DNA of 64,000 nt, taken from positions 38,599,001 to 38,663,000 of the forward strand of contig CM065384.1 of assembly GCA_033060915.1 (NCBI GenBank). The letters are read 5' to 3'. The stretch is from Euryodendron excelsum. Its lineage: Eukaryota; Streptophyta; Magnoliopsida; Ericales; Pentaphylacaceae. Positions 1 to 12,059 of this stretch are shown one piece after another; the stretch's first letter is position 1, and each line of letters opens with the position of its first letter. Both the position numbers and the translations under genes were made by a program. The notes below the pieces were generated by a model, which saw only the letters and a list, made by a program, of their open reading frames with translations, had not been told where the DNA came from and ran no database searches.

Positions 1-3000
1 AAAAATCAATAGTTTGGGGATTTTTAATGTGCATACATCTAACAAATAGGCTTACTCATCAAATACACACACACGCACAAAAAGTCAAAACATTAAATAA
101 AATCATATTTTGCTGAGATTAAATAGAACTTAGTTTTATTTTTTATGTAAAAAAACTTTTCGTTTGCTTTAATTTAGAAATATGTGCAAAAAATATTTCA
201 AATATAATTATTGTAGCATAGGTAAAAATTTGTGTTTCAAGTTTTAGCACCCCAAACCACAAGGGGTGGCTAGACATCGGCTTATCCTCACGCTAAGTAC
301 GAGATTTTTTCGAGTTTGATCCATTTTCACACTTTTTTGTGACAATCATAATTCATGCAATACATAAAATTTATATGATTCTTGTAAGTTTTATATAAAT
401 TTAAAAGAATAGTCGACTAAAAATATAAACATCTTGTAGCAAAAAACAATTATTTGACAACCCAAAACAAATTCCGCCCGTGATTAGTATGAAGGCCACT
501 CTTGAGATAGCATTGGTCCAAACACCAAACCTTTAAAGTTAGCACGACTCCTCCGATCATTCATTACTGAGCACAAAATCAGTGTTTGGTAGGCTGCTAG
601 CCGAGGAAATTTGAGAATAGTTGCGAGAAAAATCGAAAAGCAACCTTTGTTTATGTTATTATCTGACCAAAGTAGACCTAGTCAGCTAGCCAAGTCACTG
701 AGGTCAGATCCTAGTGGCCCTGGGTAGTCCAATGGGCAAAAACAAATGGTCTAGAAGGTAAAACGGCTGGATGGGAGGTATAAAAAATAAAAATAAAAAA
801 AGAAAGCTCAATCACAAAATTAATGCCCTACACATGGCACAGATTTGGTAAATACTGATTTTGAAGGTCATGTCAAATTCATAGCGCCTAATACAACCAC
901 ACCATTGATGACTTTGATGTCTATTCTTCTTTAATAGTTGAAAGGTTAAATGTAAAAAATAAATGCTTGATTCAAAATTATAAAAGGTAGTACAATTGTC
1001 TATTGATTTTCATGCTAACCGGTAAACATAAAATTTTAAGTTTAATTTTCTTTCAGGTCTTAGTCATTATTTATATACATATTTAATAGAGTAATTAGTC
1101 AAAAGTCTAAACATTTTATAAAAAATAAAATAAAAAAATAACTTGAATTGTTTCACACGCTTAATTAGTACCACTTTTTTTTATTGTTTTTGTGAAAGCT
1201 CATCCTATTTATCAAAAAAAAAAAAAAAATACTTCTATCAAGTAGGAAAAATCTAACAGAAGCTTGAGCACAAGAGATTTGAGACAACCCCACCCCAAAA
1301 ACACACACACACTCTCTCTTACACACCCACACCATGGATCTCTTCTTATGATTTATGATTGATAGCAGCAAAAATAATGAAAAAGAAATAAGAGAAGGGA
1401 AAAGAACAAAAAGAAACACAGAAAAGAACACCACAGTATTAGTATCATTTCAAGATTTGGATATGCTTGATCCATACATTCCTTAACAAATAGTTCTTCT
1501 CAATGAAAAAAAAAAAAAAAACATTTACATAACTTTGTAGTAATAATAAGTGTGCTTACAGTTTCAAAAACTTCATTTCATGGATAATTTTGTAAAATAG
1601 CAAGTAAACGCCTGGTCTTCGATTCCACTTTCTCTCCACATTTTTGCTGTTTAACGCATTGATGTTGCCAAGCATAGGTATAGGGACCCGGACCTAATGC
1701 CGTGAGGTCACTAATTGCTTAAGAGTTCATCAAGTCAAAGTCCATAGTCGTGCCGCCGAACAAACGGCAAGGATTTACCACCAAAAAAAAATGGCAAGGA
1801 TTAATTTGGAAATTCATCATTCAATTTATAACCATGCACATTTTATCAACAAAAAATTTAACATTATTAATCTCCAATTAACACGTATTCTGCATTTCAA
1901 TTCAACTTTTCTCAAATTAACAGGTGTTGTAATCAGATATGTAATATTTCTTGATTTTAAAAAATTAACCTTGTGTTTGAACTGATGATTTAGTAAGGGT
2001 AAAGGAAAAAAAAAAAAAAATTGCATGGCATGTTTGGCTGTTGAAGAGAGTGGAGAGTAAAATAAAATAAAAATAAAATAAGTAAAAACTTAGAATATCT
2101 TATTTTGTTCACATTTGTAATTTTCCTCTCTTTTTTATTTTTCCTTACTTAATTCGGGTTCAAACATAACATAACATAACATAACAGATTTTTTTTTTTT
2201 TTTTTTTGACAATGTGGAGATTGTGTATGACAATTTTGAATGGTATATATTACCATGTAACATTCATCATACCAGAGGCTAAACATCGGTCGATAATTTT
2301 GCTAAATTCAACCTCAACTTTATATTAAGACTGGTAAAATACCATTTTAACTAGCTGTGTCACCTTCAATTCCATTCCTAAACATCACTAGGAAACTGAG
2401 GTATTGATTAAAAATCTTATCTCGGTCATGATCGAGGTGATTGGATGGCCAATAATAACCCAAAGACTACGATCCTCTGCTTTTTTTGAACTTGACCAAC
2501 CCACCCCCAGGGACGGGGTTGACTGAAGGACTTCCCAGAAGCCTCCAAATCGTAGTTACCAGGCAATTCTCGGAAGGAAACCTCATTTTTCTATGTATAT
2601 TTATTTTTTATCTCTTAATTTTAATTTTATTCATTATTATTTATTTATTTTATTTGTGCCCTCATTTTAAGCATATTCTTTCATACATGTTTTCTAATGT
2701 GCTCTTATGTCACATGTTGTAACTATATACAATTTTTTTTTTTTATTTTAATTTTTTAAATAAGAAATTTTTTTATTTATTTGGAAGTTATATTCTCCCT
2801 ATATCTTGTTTTTATTAATTAAAATTATGATCGTTAATCCAAAAATTACTAGTATGTGTCTATTATTTATTTTTTATTTTTGAATTACAAATACTGGAGG
2901 GGAAAAAAATTTGAAGTCACAATATTTTTTCAATTTTCAAGAAAGACATTTCTCAAAAATAATATTTTAAGAAATATGCGGAATAAAAACTTCTGCATGA

Positions 3001-4400
3001 TGAACGAAGAAAACAAAACAAAAAATGAATAGGCTACTTTTACTCTCCTTTCTTTATTTTTTTTTATTTATTGTTATTATGGGTTGAAAAAGTGAAGTTC
3101 TACGGAAATACATGGAAACAATGAATTGGTATTTCGTTTTCTCTCCTTTTATTGGACCTCACAGCATAATGCTCAACGCCAAACCAATACCCACAAAATC
3201 AAAGTCCATCCACTTCATATTGATAAACAATTTAGCTCAGATCTTACTAGGTCAGGCACAATTCAAACACAAACTAAACATTTACTAACAGTAGCAAGAA
3301 ATTCGATGAGAAAAGCAAGTGAATACAACTCCAAAATATAGTAAAACCTATATTTTGAAGTGATAACAGTTTCAACTCCAGTGTAATAAAAATAAAGAAT
3401 GGGCTCTTTTAAGACAATTTAACTCCACTGTGTTAACTTTTTTTTTTTTTGGGTTAATGGCCATAACTTTAATAAGTAAAGGCAATATATAAGAAGAACA
3501 TAGTTTTTAAATAAATAAGAAAATTTCTTATTTAAAAAAATAAAAAACATAAAAAAAATTTGGAAAAAATTATAACATATGGCATAAGGCTTCATTAGGA
3601 AATATGTATAAAAAAAATATGTTTAAAATGATGGCATAAATGAGAGAGAAGGGATAATAATGAAGAGAGTCGAAACTAAGAGGACAAAAATGAATATACA
3701 TAAAACAAAAAAGGTAAAAATGAGATTTTTCCATCTTGAAAAGAGAAATTCACATTTAGAACAGACACCTAACTAAAAGTTTTAAGAAACAAGATGTTTT
3801 GGAGACTCTAAAATAATATTTACAAAACTAGTCAGAATTTTTTTAAAAAAATTGAGAAAACTTTTTAAAAATGCGATTCTCATAATTTGTAGTCTTTTTT
3901 GCACTTTCAAATTTTTATTTTTATTGTTCCAATAAGTTTCAATTAGTTAATACTTTAACTGATGCTAAAAGTATTTCAATAATTTATAATGCTATTTTTA
4001 AGGATTTGAATATATTTTCTCATAAATTTTCTTTTTAATTTTTCTTCGCCTAGTATTTCCCTTTTTTCATTATATTTTTAGGTCCGCTTTTCATATTAAC
4101 AACTATATCCCAAATGTTACCATCAAATTTTATTTCATTTTTCCTGGTCACGGATAACTAATGAGAGAATTGTTGACCATTGTTAAGGGGAATATAATTT
4201 CTCTCTTGCAACAAAAATGAAAATCATAACTCTGTAAACGTCCTTCAATAATAACATAATGGCTTGCCATTATACCCTAAAACCACTATATAAAAAAAAA
4301 TGTGTCATTATGGCACGATTTACATGAGTAGGAAACTATACTGTACCATCTAAATAGAAAATGGGTCACTCACCGTTGTTTGGAACACTTAACATAAACT
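1..4400. other. AT-rich intergenic region
   Basis: No gene can be supported here. The stretch is AT-rich, with many A or T homopolymer runs (for example near 1217, 1510, 2010, 2188 and 3440), and short open frames that look like chance. A short inverted pair, ACTACGAT near 2465 and ATCGTAGT near 2550, encloses a locally GC-rich patch that could be a small decayed repeat. I see no protein family, RNA gene or complete mobile element. Confidence 0.6.
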
Positions 4401-4419
4401 AAATACCAGCGGAAATTTG

Positions 4420-4435
4420 GTCAAATTAATTTGAC
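4420..4435. promoter_or_regulatory. Palindromic double W-box core
   Basis: The perfect 16-base palindrome GTCAAATTAATTTGAC carries two inverted TTGAC cores, the core bound by WRKY factors. It lies about 390 bases upstream of the TATA-like box of the SOBIR1-type kinase. The palindrome is seen directly. WRKY control of an immune receptor gene is a reasonable but untested inference. Confidence 0.4.
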
Positions 4436-4724
4436 GAAATGTTGAATAATATTTAGGAAAAAACTTAGGTATAAAAAATTATGATTAAATTACTAATTAG
4501 TAAAAATGGTTTATGAACTGGAGGAATAAGTACTCTCTAATTTGTAACATATTATCATGGACCATTGTACCTATACCCGTGGGCGCGCATATATATATAA
4601 TATGCTCTCTTTTTCATGTTTGATAAATTATATAATATGCTACTAATCATAACTAAAAAAACTAAATAGCATGAAATTAAGATTAAAACTAAATAACAGG
4701 GCAAGATAGGAAATTTGCGGTTAG

Positions 4725-4730
4725 CACGTG
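4725..4730. promoter_or_regulatory. G-box CACGTG
   Basis: The palindromic G-box CACGTG sits about 95 bases upstream of the TATA-like sequence of the kinase gene, a usual place for bHLH or bZIP binding. Six-base motifs also occur by chance, so this is only a candidate. Confidence 0.35.
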
Positions 4731-4823
4731 GAAGGAAAATCAGCTCCACAAGGCCCCACGGCCAGATAATTTTCAACGCGGGCCCGGTGTTAGAATTTCT
4801 CCACGGTCCACACCACATCCGCC

Positions 4824-4830
4824 TATTTAA
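4824..4830 (+). promoter_or_regulatory. TATA-like box of the SOBIR1-type gene
   Basis: TATTTAA lies 82 bases before the preferred start codon at 4906. Transcription would then begin near 4855, downstream of the earlier in-frame ATG at 4837. This is one reason to prefer the second ATG. Confidence 0.45.
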
Positions 4831-4905
4831 CACACCATGAACCAATTTGAACGCCCAGTCACCGAGCACCCACTCTCCTCCGCAGGCCGGCAAAAGACCA
4901 CACAA

Positions 4906-6816
4906 ATGGCCACCATACCCTGCAAAACCCACCTCTCTCTCCTATCTCTCTTCACTCTAGTAATCCTCATTCAGGCCAAACTCAATCTCAACCATTCAGA
5001 TTATGAGGCTCTCTTACTTGTTCAAAGAGACTTGAGCATCAACAGTCAAAGCCAAGATATGGAGAGTCCATGCAACTCCGCCGGCGTATTCTGCGAGCGC
5101 AGGATCTCAAACAACTCCTACGTGCTCCGAGTCACCCGTATCGCTTTCAAATCTCGGCGGCTACCTGGGTTTCTGTCACCGGCAATTGGACGACTGACTG
5201 AGCTCAAAGAGCTCTCTCTCCCCGACAACCAGCTCGTTGACCAAGTCCCACCTCAAATTGCTGACTGCCGGAAACTGGAAATTTTGAACCTCCAAAACAA
5301 CCAATTCTCCGGCAAAGTGCCACCAGAGTTATCATCCTTGGTACGTCTTCGAGTAGTTGACCTCTCTTCCAATAAATTTTCCGGGAATCTAGATTTCTTG
5401 AAGTACTTCCCCAACCTGGAAAAACTTTCCCTTGCCAATAACATGTTTTCCGGGACAGTACCTGCCTCACTTCGGTCCTTTCGAAATCTCCGGTTCTTTA
5501 ACATTTCCGGGAATAGTTTCCTTGAAGGCCCTGTTCCGGCAATGAAGCGGTTGGAGTACTCATCAGCCGAGTTGACTGAGAAGAATACAGTTCCAAAGCG
5601 CTATGTCTTTGCAGAGAATTCCTCAACCGGAAATCAAACTTTTGCAATAGCACCTTCAACGAGTCAGGACTCAAGTAACAATAACTCTCAAGCTCCGGCG
5701 CCAGCAACAACACCAAATGAACACAAGAAACACAAAAGGACGGTGGGTCGCTGGATTCTTGGATTCCTGGCTGGAGCGCTGGCGGGTAGCGTATCCGGGT
5801 TGGTCTTCTCGGTGTTTTTCAAGCTACTGCTCATTTTGATTAAAGGTGGAGGGAAGGACTCAGGGCCGGCAATCTTCAGTCCACTGATCAAGAAAGCAGA
5901 GGACTTGGCTTTCCTGGAGAAAGAAGATGGACTGGATTCACTTGAAGTTATCGGACAAGGTGGATGTGGAAAAGTTTACAAGTCCGAGTTACCAGGAAGT
6001 AATGGAAAGCTAATTGCCATAAAGAAGGTAATCCAACCCCCAAAGGATGCTGCAGAGCTGGCTGAGGAAGATAGCAAACATCTGAACAAGAAGATGCGTC
6101 AAATTAAATCGGAGATTCAGATTGTGGGTCAAATACGGCACAGGAACCTTCTTCCTTTGCTGGCCCACGTGTCTCGACCCGACTGCCATTACCTTGTATA
6201 CGAGTACATGAAGAATGGCAGTTTACAAGACTTGCTGAAGCAGGTTTCAGAAGGGACTCGAGAACTGGAATGGTTGGCGCGGCACAGGATTGCGCTAGGG
6301 GTGGCAGCTGGTCTAGAGTATCTCCACGGCCATAGTCCTCGTATAATTCACAGAGATCTCAAGCCTGCAAACATCCTTCTCGATGATGACATGGAAGCTC
6401 GAATCGCAGATTTTGGACTTGCAAAGGCAGTGCCAGGTGCAGACACACATGTGACGACTTCCAACGTTGCAGGAACAGTGGGATACATTGCTCCAGAGTA
6501 TCACCAGACACTGAAGTTCACAGACAAGTGCGATATATACAGCTTTGGGGTGCTGCTAGGGGTTCTGGTGACTGGAAAGCTTCCATCCGATGATTTTTTA
6601 CAACATACATCTGAAATGAGCTTGGTGAAGTGGATGAGAAATGTCATGACTTCAGAGGATCCGACCAGAGCAATTGACCCTAAGCTGATGGGAAATGGGC
6701 ACGAGGAGCAGATGCTCCTAGCCCTTAAGATTGCTTGCTTTTGCACTCTGGATGATCGGAAACAGAGGCCTAACGGCAAGGATGTTAGGTGCATGTTGTC
6801 TCAGATCATGCATTAA
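4906..6816 (+). CDS. SOBIR1: SOBIR1-type LRR receptor-like kinase, intronless
   Basis: This is a plasma-membrane co-receptor kinase that partners with LRR receptor-like proteins in immunity. From the ATG at 4906 the protein is 636 aa, close to the usual 640 or so, and begins with a hydrophobic signal peptide ending near residue 24. An earlier in-frame ATG at 4837 would add 23 polar residues and bury the signal, so I reject it. A cysteine pair (PCNSAGVFC) is followed by about five leucine-rich repeats. The membrane segment (about 283-312) has the GxxxGxxxGxxxG motif (Gly 286, 290, 294, 298) typical of SOBIR1. The kinase has a glycine loop (from 350), Lys373, HRD with Asp484 and DFG with Asp502, so it looks active. 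The kinase half, including SPLIKKAEDLAFLE and KKMRQIKSEI, is very close to SOBIR1/EVERSHED. The gene has no introns and no breaks. Confidence 0.93.
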   Translation: MATIPCKTHLSLLSLFTLVILIQAKLNLNHSDYEALLLVQRDLSINSQSQDMESPCNSAGVFCERRISNNSYVLRVTRIAFKSRRLPGFLSPAIGRLTELKELSLPDNQLVDQVPPQIADCRKLEILNLQNNQFSGKVPPELSSLVRLRVVDLSSNKFSGNLDFLKYFPNLEKLSLANNMFSGTVPASLRSFRNLRFFNISGNSFLEGPVPAMKRLEYSSAELTEKNTVPKRYVFAENSSTGNQTFAIAPSTSQDSSNNNSQAPAPATTPNEHKKHKRTVGRWILGFLAGALAGSVSGLVFSVFFKLLLILIKGGGKDSGPAIFSPLIKKAEDLAFLEKEDGLDSLEVIGQGGCGKVYKSELPGSNGKLIAIKKVIQPPKDAAELAEEDSKHLNKKMRQIKSEIQIVGQIRHRNLLPLLAHVSRPDCHYLVYEYMKNGSLQDLLKQVSEGTRELEWLARHRIALGVAAGLEYLHGHSPRIIHRDLKPANILLDDDMEARIADFGLAKAVPGADTHVTTSNVAGTVGYIAPEYHQTLKFTDKCDIYSFGVLLGVLVTGKLPSDDFLQHTSEMSLVKWMRNVMTSEDPTRAIDPKLMGNGHEEQMLLALKIACFCTLDDRKQRPNGKDVRCMLSQIMH

Positions 6817-8616
6817 GTACGCTAGGGATTCTACAATAAAGATGTGAGAATAACGATGCCTAGGATTAAGAATGTCTGTTTAAGTAGAACAACTATTACT
6901 CTGTAAATTTAGCATATCACTGTAACCTTTACCAAGGTTTTGTTCAAATGTTGTTTTACTTTATATAGCAAGTTGTTAGTCAAATGCTGTTTTTCTTTGC
7001 TGCATTATCTTGACTAGTGGAATCCAAGTGTGCTCAGCAAAATTTAAGTCAAAGACATCTATGACATTCAGCTATATTCACTACATAATACTAGCACAGC
7101 TCTGAGGTGTTTAGTAATAGATATCTGGTGTCAAAGTCTTGCATATGGTTATACAGATTGGGAAAGAAAAAATTCTCCCTCCAAGCAATAGATATCTAAT
7201 GTCAAAGTCTAGCACATGGTTATCCACATTGGGAAAGAAAAATTTTTGTTACTCCAAAATAGTGGAAATGCAATGAGAAAAACTATGTCTAGTTTAAACA
7301 GCATTTCCATGGAAGCTTCTGCTCTAAGCTTTTTATCCTATATTTCCTTCGTATGTTTTTCTACATTCTGACTTAAATTTGGGAACTAGCATAAACAAAA
7401 ATATTTTCCAGTATTGTATTCCAGTTATAGGTGGTGATGCCTTAACCTAGACAATAGCACACTGCTTTATATTGATAATGCCTTACAACAGAGGGATGCA
7501 CAGAGGTTAGGAAGGTTTGTAATTCTTGAGTAACTAGCAGTGTAAGGAATGAAACTCACTCAGTCATGCTGACTCTGAAATTCTCAATTCAATGATTGCC
7601 ATGACAGTCTCACAGCACCAGGAGTTGGAAAAAGGCTAAAGAACCCTCCAACAAAACATCAGGACTGATTTGAAGTAATATGATTTGGATAACATGGTTG
7701 CAATCAACTAAAAAAAGAAATCTCCAATTATCTAGATTCATGTTACCTTTGATAACCATAAAATTACATGGACACAATTTGAGTAACCAGTTAAGTAGGA
7801 GTGTAAGAGAAGAGTTCTATCAGAAACTATGTTATGAGTCAAGTAGTGAAATTTATACACGAAGTCAGCATTTTAGTGCCAAAAGGAGGAAGAAAAAACC
7901 CATAACTATATTGAGTGAAAAATTCAAAGAATGTTTCCATGGTGTGCACATGGAGAAAATTGACCTCGATGTTCCTCTGTCTAAAAGGATACAGATCTGT
8001 TTCAAAGCAACAAAGCACATGGGAAATAAATCAAACTTTGTTGAATGGAACTGCCAACATCCAAGGCAACAAACTTGGGCTTCATTTTAACCCAATGAAA
8101 GTCAAAGCTTGTGTCATTTACATAAATATAACAAGCAGACATGACTAGAGAATAGCCAGTCATACAAACACAAGTGAATCCATTGTTAAATCATAAAAGC
8201 CAAGAAGAGTTGGAAATTATTGAAAGGTCAAAAACCAGTACATCTGACAAAAAAAATGCGAAAGGAAAAAGAAAGAGATAAAAAAAATGATGAAAAAGAG
8301 AAGTTCATATGCAGGACATAATCAATTTACAATTCTAAGAATCCAAGCACACATAGAACAACAAAAGGTAGGCATATCCAAACCATGATTTCTTTCCCAT
8401 GGATAGAAGATTCCACAAAACAAATCAAAGACACCAAACTAAACCTTTGAACCCAAGCAGTTCACATTTGCAAATGCAAAGTCACTGACAACACCACTCA
8501 ACTCCCAAGATTTGAATATGATAAAAAGAATAAAGAAAATGCCATTTTTCATTAGATTCTTAACTAGTGCAGATGCATACTTAGTAAAGTCAAACATTTG
8601 AATTCCTTGGAATACC
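6817..8616. other. Intergenic region between the SOBIR1-type and MHF2 genes
   Basis: This holds the 3' flank of the kinase gene and the 3' flank of MHF2, which is transcribed towards it, so the two genes converge. Apart from the tandem duplication near 7.1-7.26 kb I see nothing coding. The open frames near 7.7-8.1 kb lack any family resemblance. Confidence 0.5.
7114..7256. repeat. Tandem duplication of about 70 bases
   Basis: Two adjacent copies (about 7114-7182 and 7185-7256) share the order ATAGATATCT, GTCAAAGTCT, CATGGTTAT and TTGGGAAAGAAAAA, with scattered differences. It looks like an old local duplication without known function. Confidence 0.75.
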
Positions 8617-10265
8617 TTAAAAATCCAAAAGTAATTGTGGAAGAATCCTTTCCAGATGAGTTGCTTCTATTTTACTAACACCTTCTGCTTCAGCTATAGT
8701 GGCAGCACGTTGAACAGCCTCTACATCAACAAAAAAGTGTTTTATAAGATACTGAAAGATAATAACGCAAAAAAAAAATGCAGAAGCATTATAAGAGGCA
8801 CATAAATTTCATTTTAGGCAAGTACTCACCTTTGACAAAGACTCGGAGAAGTTCACAGCTCAGCTTCAGAGCATTTGCATTAGCTGCATCAGTAAATAAC
8901 ATGAAAGCATAACAATTAAAATGATGCATATGAAATTCTCTTTCTCGCTCGTTACGCCTTCATTAAGGAATAGTAAATTGCAATACCCAGTGCAGAATAG
9001 GAGAATTTGGCGGTTAGCATAATGATAATAATGGTGATTTAAAACCAAAGCTTTAAACTTTTATCATGAATGTCAAAGGACTAATTTTTGTAAAGCCTTT
9101 TTTCAAGTTTAACAGTAAGCTAAGGAGTCTAATCTCTATTAGTCATATTACAACAATGGAAGTGCCGAAAACAAACCACTTCCTTTCTACAGGTATATTG
9201 TAGTCATTGAAACTTCGAAATATACAAACTTAGAAAATGTGTGTGAGTGTGTGTACGTGGAAAGCCTTGCAGAATCTCACTACATCCACTCATTGAACCA
9301 TTTAACATACAACAAAACAGGACCAGATACTGAGAATATCATTCTTATATCAATAATCAACCCAAACCAAATTTTTATCTTAAAAGAAATTAAGGGTTCC
9401 TCACCAGAGGTAGGCCGTCTTTTTTTGGATGTTCCAGCACCGATCTGTATACAACAGAATTGTAAACTGTCAACCACAACTTAGTCTGCAAATAAAGAAC
9501 AGAGATGAAAGATCAAAAATTTAACTGAACATCCCACATTCTAGGTGAAAAACATTTAGTGCCTCCACATAAATGGTTCCCAAACCATTAAGAATATTTA
9601 GCATATATTAACATGAATAACCTAGAGTTCGTATGCCGCCGCTGCAGCTACATAATTCCGTACATGTGATTTTACAGATGACTCTCATTCATATTTCAAT
9701 TCATTGTGATATTCACAATGCTGGGAGGTCTCCACACTCCTCAATCTTAAATTAACCTTCCTTTCTAGTACTTCATCAGTAAAGCATAATGATTCTCAGT
9801 TGCGAACAAAACTATCACAAGAATAGATTCTGATAGCCAATTGAACAAAAAAAGCTGGAGACTCTGACCCTATAAAGGCAATTTTCTAGGGCAATAGACA
9901 TAAAAGCAAATAGAGAAAGAAATTGAAATTTGAGAAATGCGTGTGAATATTACCTCTCCTTCCAGAGTCTCGGTGCCTTCATTTTTCTCGCGCTCTGCAG
10001 ACAAACACTACAACTTACATACAGAAATTTGAAGAAGATACGGAAATCGACCATTGAGAATTCGTAATACAGGGGTAAGGTTTGATGTGGAAGGAAGACT
10101 AACCGAGAGCTCTTCGGTTCCATACGAGCTTGAAAATAGCATGAATCAGATCCTGTGATGCACACAAGAACCGTCAGATGTGTATATGTTATAGACGTAG
10201 ACATAGCAAGGAAAATAAGGGGAAATTAGGGTTTGAATTACAGGATCAAAAGTATTGTCGTCCAT
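8617..10265 (-). CDS. MHF2: MHF2/CENP-X histone-fold protein, six exons
   Basis: This small histone-fold protein pairs with MHF1/CENP-S. The complex binds DNA with the FANCM helicase and in plants limits meiotic crossovers. I assembled six coding exons on the minus strand: 10265-10242, 10152-10104, 9994-9954, 9444-9405, 8883-8830 and 8720-8617. All junctions follow GT-AG, the phases agree, and the lengths (24, 49, 41, 40, 54, 104) sum to 312 bases, or 103 aa plus stop. The start reads MDDNTFDPDLIHAIFK. The histone-fold helix includes ANALKLSCELLRVFVKEA. The end LERILPQLLLDF is nearly identical to the conserved CENP-X C terminus. Every exon is too short to stand out as an open frame, so simple ORF scanning misses it. 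No breaks were seen. Confidence 0.92.
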
Positions 10266-10421
10266 CGGAAGCCAAGGACAAACCGATCACGGCTTGAGAA
10301 CTGGAAGGCGCAGAGAACAGTGAAGAGGTGAGCCTAGTTGGTACTTTGCTTTCCGTTTCGTTAATTAATTTCATCTACTGTAAAAAGTATTAATATTATC
10401 TAATAACTGGAACGCTGGGAA

Positions 10422-10493
10422 GCCCCTATAGCTCAGTGGTAGAGCGTCAGTCTTGTAAACTGAAGGTCTGTAGTTCGATCCTGCATGGGGGCA
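10422..10493 (+). tRNA. tRNA-Thr (anticodon UGU)
   Basis: A complete 72-base cloverleaf is present. The acceptor arms GCCCCTA and TGGGGGC pair over 7 bp with one G.T, and the D arm carries AGCTCAGTGGTAGAGC. The anticodon stem TCAGT/ACTGA closes loop CTTGTAA with anticodon TGT at 10454-10456. The T arm contains TTCGATC. Internal A and B boxes are intact and T-rich sequence follows, fitting RNA polymerase III. There is no intron and no encoded CCA, as expected for a nuclear gene. It lies 156 bases from the start codon of MHF2, in the opposite direction. Confidence 0.95.
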
Positions 10494-11519
10494 TTTTATT
10501 TTTAAACATATCTCACCCCAAGAATGATGAATTTTTGTTTTAAACCTTTTGTTTATATTTCACCTAAGAAATTATTAAATCAATTAGTCGACTAAATCTG
10601 ACCCGAGAAAGGATTAAATCAATCAGTGGACTATAATTTTGTAATTAACAATGGGATTTGAATTTGAGCTTTTGAGTTTAATTTTGACCTACTCACCTTG
10701 TAAAACTTTTTTTTTTTTTTTTTAACACAAGCTGATACAAAAATATAACATGTGTATTTTAGAGTTTGATAAGTACAATACATAAAAGCAAGACTCCTAG
10801 ACACGCCTCACACTGGGACATGTGTATTTTAGAACTTAAGTACAATACAAAAAAAATAAGACCGGTAAATACGTGTCACATTTTGATGACTTGCTGGTGT
10901 AAACAAAATTCCACACTTTCAGTAGATTGATTAGAATTAAAATCTTTGATTTTATGGATATATATATATATTTGTGTATATGTATACATGAACATAATCA
11001 CTAGCACATGAAAATAGAGGTCATTAAAGTCATCTTTCTCAGTTACAGATTTTCACTGTTCTCCACTGGGGAATGGGGATATCAAATCTTCTCTCTACTA
11101 CGTATCTACGGCTGTTTTCTTATTTCCTTTGTTCTTTTCTGTTAAGAGCAAGAATCAGGATTTGGATCCTCACGTGTTTGATGTAGTCTTATCATATGTC
11201 CTATTAAAATTACGTTATTTTATATTAAAATTTATTTATTTTTATATTATTACAAAATTATTTATTTTTAAATAAATAATAAGTCAATTCATCTAAACTT
11301 TTTATTTTATATTATCGTGTCAATACTTCGATTAATGGAATGAAGATCTTTATTTTAAATCATAAATTGAAAAAAATCCAAATTCCAAGAACCAAACCCA
11401 AAATCCTTCTTTACCCTACAAATACCCAGATGTCATTGGCCACGTTTATACTGTTAATCCTTAATTATTGCTTAATTCACATTAATTCTACTTTAGGTTA
11501 GCTGCTGAGCTGTGTTGTT
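10494..11519. other. AT-rich intergenic region
   Basis: I see no gene. There is a T run near 10708-10724 and two similar stretches (near 10745 and 10818) sharing ACATGTGTATTTTAGA and AAGTACAATACA, which look like a small local duplication. Confidence 0.5.
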
Positions 11520-12040
11520 AATTGATGAGGACCGACCACGCATACCTTTGACTGGCTGACTAGGCATTCCCTTGACCATGCTCGGGGTACTCAGAGGAAT
11601 GGGGGACTACTAATGAGCACTATACATTACAATAGTTGAGGCTTCAACACCAAACATGTTGATATCTTAAAGGACACAGATGCGATCAAAAGAAGGAAAA
11701 ACACCACAAGAGAAAGAGTGATCCTGAGAGCTCCAACTGACCAAAGCATAACCCAGAAGGTCATGACTGAGCAGACTAAAGCCTAGCAGACCACAACCAC
11801 GCACGACCCAGCGGTCCATGCTCGAGCAAACGTTGGGAGATGGTGCCGATCATTCCCCCCATCTGCCATGCTAGTAGGGGCCATCAGTAACGACCCAATC
11901 ATAATAACGTGCTTCTAACTCAAAGACTTCGTGTGTAATAGGAGGCAGTCACCTTACTTACTCTGACACACGCCTAAGGGAGTACCACGTGTGGGGTTGA
12001 ACAACCATCTCTAGTCATGACGAACCAATTAGTTTTAACC
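11520..12040. repeat. Dispersed repeat fragment with a related copy near 29.2 kb
   Basis: The segment near 11620-11715 (TACATTACAATAGTT, then AACATGTTGATATCT, AAGGACA and ACACCA) recurs at about 29205-29300 in the same order with moderate divergence. The surrounding sequence is richer in G and C than the flanks and has no open frame. I take it as part of an unidentified transposable element, perhaps a long terminal repeat remnant. Confidence 0.55.
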
Positions 12041-12059
12041 AAGTTGTTCAAAAACCCCA

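Noticed and set aside
4837..4905. N-terminal extension of the SOBIR1-type kinase from the ATG at 4837
   Set aside because: It would put 23 polar residues before the signal peptide, and a TATA-like box at 4824 implies transcription starts after this ATG.
4555..4932. Minus-strand 125-codon frame overlapping the kinase promoter
   Set aside because: It is antisense to the kinase start and lacks recognisable domains.
9950..10204. 84-codon minus-strand frame
   Set aside because: It overlaps MHF2 exons 2 and 3 in a different frame and reads through their introns.
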